Below are positions 6,552-9,531 of a stretch of 9,531 bases of DNA, one piece after another. The notes below the pieces were generated by a model. It saw only the letters and a program-made list of their open reading frames with translations, searched no databases and had not been told where the DNA came from. Made by a program: the position numbers and the translations under genes. Each line of letters opens with the position of its first letter. Positions within the stretch are counted from its first letter, which is position 1. The stretch spans positions 1-9,531 of the forward strand of contig SABI01000088.1 of the NCBI GenBank assembly GCA_009929055.1, in the 5' to 3' direction. The DNA comes from Spirochaetia bacterium. Its GTDB lineage: Bacteria; Spirochaetota; Spirochaetia; Sphaerochaetales; Sphaerochaetaceae.

Positions 6552-7580
6552 ATGAAAAACAACATGAAAAAAGGGCTATTGGTAATTCTATTATTATCAT
6601 TAACCATGACAATGGTTTTCGCTACAGGCGATAAAGAAAAGGGATCAAGTTCTGAAGCCAAACAGAAGGTAATGCTTTATTCTTCATTGAAGGATTCTCA
6701 GCTTTCTGCTATTCGCCAAGGGTTCATGGAGAAATATCCAAACATCTCAATGGATTATTATACAGCGGGAACTGGTAATGTAATGACAAAGCTTGCTACA
6801 GAGCAGCAAGCTGGTGGGATTTCAGCAGATATAATTTGGGTAGGAGATCCTACAAACTATATCGATTTTAAAGCTCAAGGATTATTGTTGCCATATGATT
6901 CTCCTGTTGCTGCTTCAATTCCTAACAAATTTAAAGATCCAGATCGGCTCTATATGTCAGCTCGATTAATCATGTTAGGTTTTGTCTATAACACAAATTT
7001 AGTAAAAGGAAGTAGTATTCCTAAGACTTGGGAAGATCTTCTCAAGCCAGAATTTAAAGATTATATTGCAATGACAGACCCAACTACTAGTGGAACTACA
7101 TTATTTACTGTCGCTGGACTTGTTCAAAACGATGCATATGGCTGGCAATATTTTGAAAAATTAAAAGCTAATGGCATTAAATTAGAAAATGGATCAAGTG
7201 GTGTCGTAAATAAAACAGCTGCAGGTGAGTATAAAATCTGTATTGGTGTAGACTATATTGCCCGTACAGTGATGAATCAAGGAGCAACAATAGGATTTTC
7301 ATATCCAGAAAATGATATTCCTATTATTGAAAGTCCAATTGCTATTATAAAGAATACAAAGAATCCAGAAGCTGCAAAACTTCTATACGATTATATTATC
7401 TCAGAAGAGGGGCAATCCGTCCTTATTTCAGAGTTCACAATACCTATTAACCCTAATATGAAACTAGAAAATGCTATTGATGTTAATGTGGCTGAAGCAA
7501 GAATGCTTCCTGTTGATCCAATTCTTCTTGTCCAAGAAAAGCTTCCTATGCTTGAAAAGTTCGACTCAATCTTTAAATAA
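6552..7580 (+). CDS. ABC transporter periplasmic solute-binding protein (FbpA/AfuA-like, extracellular solute-binding family)
   Basis: Predicted periplasmic receptor of 342 residues that captures the substrate of the importer encoded next to it. A signal peptide is clear: K6-K7, a hydrophobic core (about 9-23) and a V22-F-A24 cleavage site. There is no lipobox cysteine, so the protein should be soluble in a periplasm. The mature part follows the ferric-iron/phosphonate/phosphoglycerate binding protein pattern: V-M-L-Y-S-S-L-K-D near the N-terminus, A-D-I-I-W-V-G-D, P-K-T-W-E-D-L-L, the hinge-loop T-D-P-T-T-S-G-T-T, and N-P-E-A-A-K-L-L-Y-D-Y-I near the C-terminus. The adjacent tyrosine pair that binds iron in FbpA is not obvious in the expected second-lobe segment (G-V-D-Y-I-A), so iron is not assured. 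ATG 6552 is chosen because GGAGG (6542-6546) lies five bases upstream; an in-frame GTG at 6540 overlaps that site. Confidence 0.9.
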   Translation: MKNNMKKGLLVILLLSLTMTMVFATGDKEKGSSSEAKQKVMLYSSLKDSQLSAIRQGFMEKYPNISMDYYTAGTGNVMTKLATEQQAGGISADIIWVGDPTNYIDFKAQGLLLPYDSPVAASIPNKFKDPDRLYMSARLIMLGFVYNTNLVKGSSIPKTWEDLLKPEFKDYIAMTDPTTSGTTLFTVAGLVQNDAYGWQYFEKLKANGIKLENGSSGVVNKTAAGEYKICIGVDYIARTVMNQGATIGFSYPENDIPIIESPIAIIKNTKNPEAAKLLYDYIISEEGQSVLISEFTIPINPNMKLENAIDVNVAEARMLPVDPILLVQEKLPMLEKFDSIFK

Positions 7581-7606
7581 AACTCACGGATTTTATTAAC
7601 ACCATC

Positions 7607-7651
7607 CTGCAGTTCCTCCTCATGGAACTGCAGTACTTCATAGTAGGAGGA
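7607..7651 (+). promoter_or_regulatory. Intercistronic stem-loop with loop complementary to the ATPase ribosome binding site
   Basis: CTGCAGTTCC (7607-7616) and GGAACTGCAG (7624-7633) form a perfect 10-bp stem with a seven-base loop TCCTCAT (7617-7623), 27 bases after the binding-protein stop. No T-run follows, so it is not a standard terminator. The loop bases TCCTC (7617-7621) are complementary to GAGGA (7647-7651) in the ATPase Shine-Dalgarno region, allowing an H-type pseudoknot with the stem intact. With the stem open, TCCTCCT (7614-7620) can pair with all of AGGAGGA (7645-7651). The stem-loop may protect the upstream message and damp ATPase translation relative to the binding protein. 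The pairing is seen in the sequence; the function is inferred. Confidence 0.6.
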
Positions 7652-7654
7652 TCT

Positions 7655-8791
7655 ATGTCTATCATCTCAATGAAAAATATACGGGTGAAATACGATAAGA
7701 ATGTCGTTATCGATAACCTTTCATTAGAAGTTGAACGAGGGGAAAACTTAGCGATAGTAGGGCCATCAAGTTGTGGAAAAACATCGCTCATGAGAGCTCT
7801 TTGTGGATTTATCAAAATATCTGAAGGGGAAATTTCGATAAATGATCGACTAGTCTCCTCTCCAACACAACGAGTAATGGTTCCCCCAGAAAAAAGAAAT
7901 ATTGGAGTAGTTTTTCAAGACTACGCTGTATGGCCACATCTTAGTGTCATTGAAAATATAATTTATCCATTAAAAAAACGTAAAGTTCCAAAACAAGAAG
8001 CAAAAGAGAGGGCTATGATTGCCCTTAATCAAGTGAAAATGAGTGAATACGGCAATAGGTACCCCTCACAACTCTCGGGGGGGCAGCAGCAACGAGTTGC
8101 CCTTGCTCGAGCTCTTGTCTCTTCTGCTGAACTCATAGTGTTAGATGAACCTATCACCAACCTTGACGCTACTTTACGAGAAGAGATGGCTTATGAAATT
8201 AGGAATCTTCAGCAGAGTATTGGTGTAACAGTAATTTATATTACCCATGATCAAGAAACGGCTATGACAATTTCTAATAGAATGGTGATTATGGATAAAA
8301 AAGGATATATCCAGCAAATTGGGACCCCAGAAGATATTTGGAATAACCCAAAAGATATTGGAGTCTATTCATTTTTAGGAGTCTCAAACTTTTTACCAGT
8401 AACACCAAAAAACAAACTGCTTCATCTTAACTCAGATGTGACTAGTCAGAAGATGGCACTCGGTGCTTTGAAAATCCCAAGTAAAAGTGAATCTTACCTG
8501 TTAGCATCTCGTCCCATGGATGTCCGACTTCATCTTGATGATGGAGGGGCGGATGAATTTTTCTTAGGAAAAGTTGAAAGAGTAACCTATCTAGGAAATC
8601 AATTTGACTATATTGTATCGGTCAACGATTATCAAATAAGGGTTCAAGAAGATTCTTTGGAAGCCTTTAAGCGAGGAGTTCCTGCTGAGGGATCTTTTGC
8701 GAGAATGGAATTTCTTAGTCCTTCGTTATATGTCAATGAGAGTGAAAGAGATAATTCAATGATAAAGATGAATGATGGAGAAGCACTATGA
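7655..8791 (+). CDS. ABC transporter ATP-binding protein (FbpC/PotA-like, with C-terminal TOBE domain)
   Basis: Cytoplasmic ATPase of 378 residues that powers the importer. All nucleotide-binding motifs are intact: Walker A G36-P-S-S-C-G-K-T43, a Q-loop in V-F-Q-D-Y-A-V-W-P-H-L, signature L140-S-G-G-Q144, Walker B L-I-V-L-D164-E165-P, D-loop N-L-D-A, and the switch histidine H198 in I-T-H-D-Q-E-T-A. Residues about 284-365 (from S-R-P-M-D-V) form a TOBE-type regulatory domain, typical of iron, polyamine and sugar importers. ATG 7655 is chosen because AGGAGG (7645-7650) lies four bases upstream. An in-frame ATG at 7622 sits inside the stem-loop and has no such site. The last four bases overlap the permease start (ATGA, 8788-8791), indicating translational coupling. 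A G7 run (8077-8083) encodes part of the signature motif. Confidence 0.95.
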   Translation: MSIISMKNIRVKYDKNVVIDNLSLEVERGENLAIVGPSSCGKTSLMRALCGFIKISEGEISINDRLVSSPTQRVMVPPEKRNIGVVFQDYAVWPHLSVIENIIYPLKKRKVPKQEAKERAMIALNQVKMSEYGNRYPSQLSGGQQQRVALARALVSSAELIVLDEPITNLDATLREEMAYEIRNLQQSIGVTVIYITHDQETAMTISNRMVIMDKKGYIQQIGTPEDIWNNPKDIGVYSFLGVSNFLPVTPKNKLLHLNSDVTSQKMALGALKIPSKSESYLLASRPMDVRLHLDDGGADEFFLGKVERVTYLGNQFDYIVSVNDYQIRVQEDSLEAFKRGVPAEGSFARMEFLSPSLYVNESERDNSMIKMNDGEAL

Positions 8792-9531
8792 GATATTATT
8801 TATCACGAATATTTAATAAACGAAATGTCATGGGGGAAAGAAAGTTTGGATTAGATTCGAGTTTGTTTCTCCTTACCTTAGTAATTCTTGTAATTACGGT
8901 ATTACTCCCCATTGTGATGATTGTCTACAGAACATTTTTTGTAGGTTTTAAGCTAGATTGGAAACTTTTCACCACTACAATTGTGGCAAAAGAGAATCTC
9001 TCTGCAATTTATAACACGATACGAATTGCCTTCTTTGTTACAGTTTTTGGAACAATTGTAGGACTTTTCTATGCGTGGTTAATCGGCAGAAGTGATATCC
9101 CTATGAAAGGATTAATGAGGGGACTGTTTACTATTCCCTATATGTTTCCCCCATTCTTTGGGGCAATGGCATGGTCTTTAATGCTTTCTCCCCGTTCTGG
9201 TTATGTAAATAAATTATTTATGCAAATAACCAACTCGACTAATCCACTCTTTAATATTAACTCAATAGCTGGGATAGTCTTTGTAGAAGTGTGTTATTAC
9301 TTTCCATTTGTATTTCTTCAAGTAGTGAGTGCATTAGAGAGGATGGATCCGACTCTAGAAGAATCGGCCCGTATCGCAGGAGCAGGACAATGGTATGTTA
9401 TTAGAAAAATAACTCTTCCTTTAGTTCTTCCAGCTATTGCTGCAGGGTCTATGTTAATCCTTATCTCTTCATTATCTCACTTTGGAGTCCCTGCTATTCT
9501 TGGCGTCTCAAATAATATCTTTACCTTACCC
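8788..9531 (+). CDS. ABC transporter permease, FbpB-like, N-terminal 248 residues (3' end outside window)
   Basis: Inner-membrane channel subunit of the importer. The frame is open to the window edge (248 codons). A short basic N-terminus leads into a first membrane helix (about residues 26-48). The conserved binding-protein-dependent permease region then begins with N-T-I-R-I-A and includes P-Y-M-F-P-P-F-F-G-A-M-A-W. The EAA loop that docks on the ATPase is clear: E-E-S-A-R-I-A-G-A-G, then I-T-L-P-L-V-L-P near residues 202-221. FbpB-type permeases usually carry two such halves in about 500-560 residues, so the second half should follow beyond the window. ATG 8788 overlaps the ATPase stop, and GGAG (8777-8780) lies seven bases upstream. 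Confidence 0.93.
   Translation, partial: MRYYLSRIFNKRNVMGERKFGLDSSLFLLTLVILVITVLLPIVMIVYRTFFVGFKLDWKLFTTTIVAKENLSAIYNTIRIAFFVTVFGTIVGLFYAWLIGRSDIPMKGLMRGLFTIPYMFPPFFGAMAWSLMLSPRSGYVNKLFMQITNSTNPLFNINSIAGIVFVEVCYYFPFVFLQVVSALERMDPTLEESARIAGAGQWYVIRKITLPLVLPAIAAGSMLILISSLSHFGVPAILGVSNNIFTLP

Noticed and set aside
7622..7624. Upstream in-frame ATG as the ATPase start
   Set aside because: It lies inside the stem-loop with no ribosome site. ATG 7655 has AGGAGG four bases upstream, and the family alignment begins there.
7607..7633. Terminator after the binding-protein gene
   Set aside because: The stem is perfect, but TACTTCATAG follows rather than a T-run, and the ATPase and permease clearly continue the operon.
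7573..7815. Minus-strand open frame of 80 codons
   Set aside because: It is antisense to the start of the ATPase gene and spans the stem-loop; no independent support.

Overview
The window looks like chromosomal DNA of a low-GC (mid-30s % by eye), obligately or mainly anaerobic bacterium. Pyruvate:ferredoxin oxidoreductase and a lone rubredoxin point to anaerobic electron carriers. The solute-binding protein has a plain signal peptide ending in V-F-A and no lipobox cysteine, which suggests a two-membrane cell with a periplasm rather than a Gram-positive. Together with the transmembrane AraC-type regulator, this fits a spirochaete (Sphaerochaeta/Treponema-like) best, but that placement is inference.

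Left part (1-3928): the 3' end of a pyruvate:ferredoxin oxidoreductase gene runs in from the left edge and ends at a strong hairpin terminator (1513-1535). An NfsA/FRP-like nitroreductase converges on it from the minus strand. An MFS transporter diverges from the nitroreductase and converges on a 53-residue rubredoxin gene (minus strand, 3767-3928). The rubredoxin terminator abuts the MFS stop codon.

Middle (3929-4261): about 330 bases separate the divergent rubredoxin and regulator genes. They hold a probable rubredoxin promoter, one unexplained 76-codon minus-strand frame of doubtful status, and a possible extended -10 for the regulator.

Right part (4262-9531): a membrane-anchored AraC-family regulator with an extracytoplasmic Cache-like domain stands directly before an ABC importer operon. 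The operon encodes a periplasmic binding protein, an ATPase and a permease that runs off the right edge. The importer is of the ferric-iron/phosphonate/phosphoglycerate (FbpABC-like) type, and its substrate cannot be read from the sequence. The layout suggests that the regulator senses an extracellular ligand and switches on the importer. Between the binding protein and ATPase genes lies a perfect 10-bp stem-loop whose loop is complementary to the ATPase ribosome binding site. This possible pseudoknot switch is the most distinctive non-coding signal in the window. I see no tRNA, rRNA, CRISPR array, insertion sequence or phage gene.
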